This document shows positions 5,795-6,072 of a stretch of DNA of 6,072 nucleotides, piece by piece (the stretch's first letter is position 1; each line of letters begins with the position of its first letter). Source of the DNA: Caulobacteraceae bacterium. GTDB lineage: Bacteria > Pseudomonadota > Alphaproteobacteria > Caulobacterales > Caulobacteraceae. A model generated the notes under the pieces. It was given only the letters and a program-made list of their open reading frames with translations. It was not told where the DNA came from and ran no database searches. The stretch covers positions 1-6,072 of the forward strand of contig JADZBR010000376.1 in NCBI GenBank assembly GCA_020852035.1. Reading direction: 5' to 3'. The position numbers and the translations under genes are program-made.

Positions 5795-6072
5795 CCGCGC
5801 TTGAAGTCGCGAACGTGCTTCGCCATCCATTTTCTCGCTTCGTTCGCATCCTTCTCCCGTAGCGCCGTGATGATGTTGCGCTGCGCATCCGCGATGCGTG
5901 TGCGCGCCTGGGGAACGCGGTCGATCACCTGGGCCAGGGACGGCGCGAGCACCTGCGCCAGCGAGTGCTTCGCGAGCACCAGCACCTGATTGCGCGCGCA
6001 CTGGCCGAGCAGCTCGAAGAACTCGGCGACGTGCTCCACCGCTTTCGGATCGCCATCCTGCGAACCCATGAA
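5749..6072 (-). CDS. GntR-family transcriptional regulator, C-terminal FCD-type domain, 5'-truncated by window edge
   Basis: The frame continues off the right edge (the codon before the ATG at 6069 is TTC), so that Met is probably internal and the N-terminal winged helix-turn-helix lies outside. The visible 106 residues match the helical FCD effector domain. FFELLGQCARNQVL (17-30) aligns with the family's FHxxLxxxxGNxxL helix. DAQRNIITALREKDANEARKWMAKHV (61-86) aligns with EHxxILxAIxxGDxxxAxxxMxxHL. Such proteins are dimeric repressors or activators responding to small carboxylates or acyl-CoA. Three of the four usual metal-ligand positions are replaced (V14, F18, Q63); only H85 remains. The gene is convergent with the thiolase, 42 bp apart. 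Codon use is looser than in neighbours (AGA, AAA, ACA, CTA, TTG, ATT appear). The family call is good; the ligand is unknown. Confidence 0.75.
   Translation of the reverse strand, partial: FMGSQDGDPKAVEHVAEFFELLGQCARNQVLVLAKHSLAQVLAPSLAQVIDRVPQARTRIADAQRNIITALREKDANEARKWMAKHVRDFKRGYEVAGITPDTLVSV

Overview
The window looks like chromosomal DNA from a Caulobacteraceae-type alphaproteobacterium (Caulobacter/Phenylobacterium/Brevundimonas neighbourhood). This rests on the very high GC content, the strong C/G bias at third codon positions, and the Caulobacter-like character of FlgK, FlgL and MnmA. The genus is an inference. Every gene belongs to a known family or is a recognisable small alphaproteobacterial type, and I see no phage, IS, CRISPR, tRNA or rRNA. 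I did not find a convincing new biological system. The points of interest are regulatory and architectural.

Layout. Positions 1-1945 (+) hold the 3' nine-tenths or so of flgK, whose start lies outside the window. It is followed with a one-base overlap by the complete flgL (1945-2877, +). These two hook-filament junction proteins clearly form a translationally coupled pair at the end of a flagellar operon. A 65-codon gene on the opposite strand (2874-3071, -) runs tail-to-tail into flgL and shares its CTAG stop. A 215-bp AT-richer divergent intergenic region (3072-3286) must carry the promoters of this small gene and of mnmA. mnmA (3287-4435, +) encodes the tRNA U34 2-thiouridylase and has no Shine-Dalgarno sequence.

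Between mnmA and the next gene lie two back-to-back perfect hairpins (4440-4470 and 4476-4500). The first looks like a terminator. The second contains the Shine-Dalgarno of the downstream acetyl-CoA acetyltransferase gene (4507-5706, +). On the far side, convergent with the thiolase, is the C-terminal part of a GntR-family regulator with an FCD-type ligand-binding domain (5749-6072, -), whose N-terminal DNA-binding part lies beyond the window.

How the genes work together: only flgK-flgL is an evident functional unit. MnmA is housekeeping tRNA modification. The thiolase belongs to acyl-CoA/acetoacetyl-CoA metabolism. The GntR fragment could regulate acyl-CoA metabolism, but nothing visible proves a link with the thiolase. 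The GntR segment has more relaxed codon use than its neighbours.
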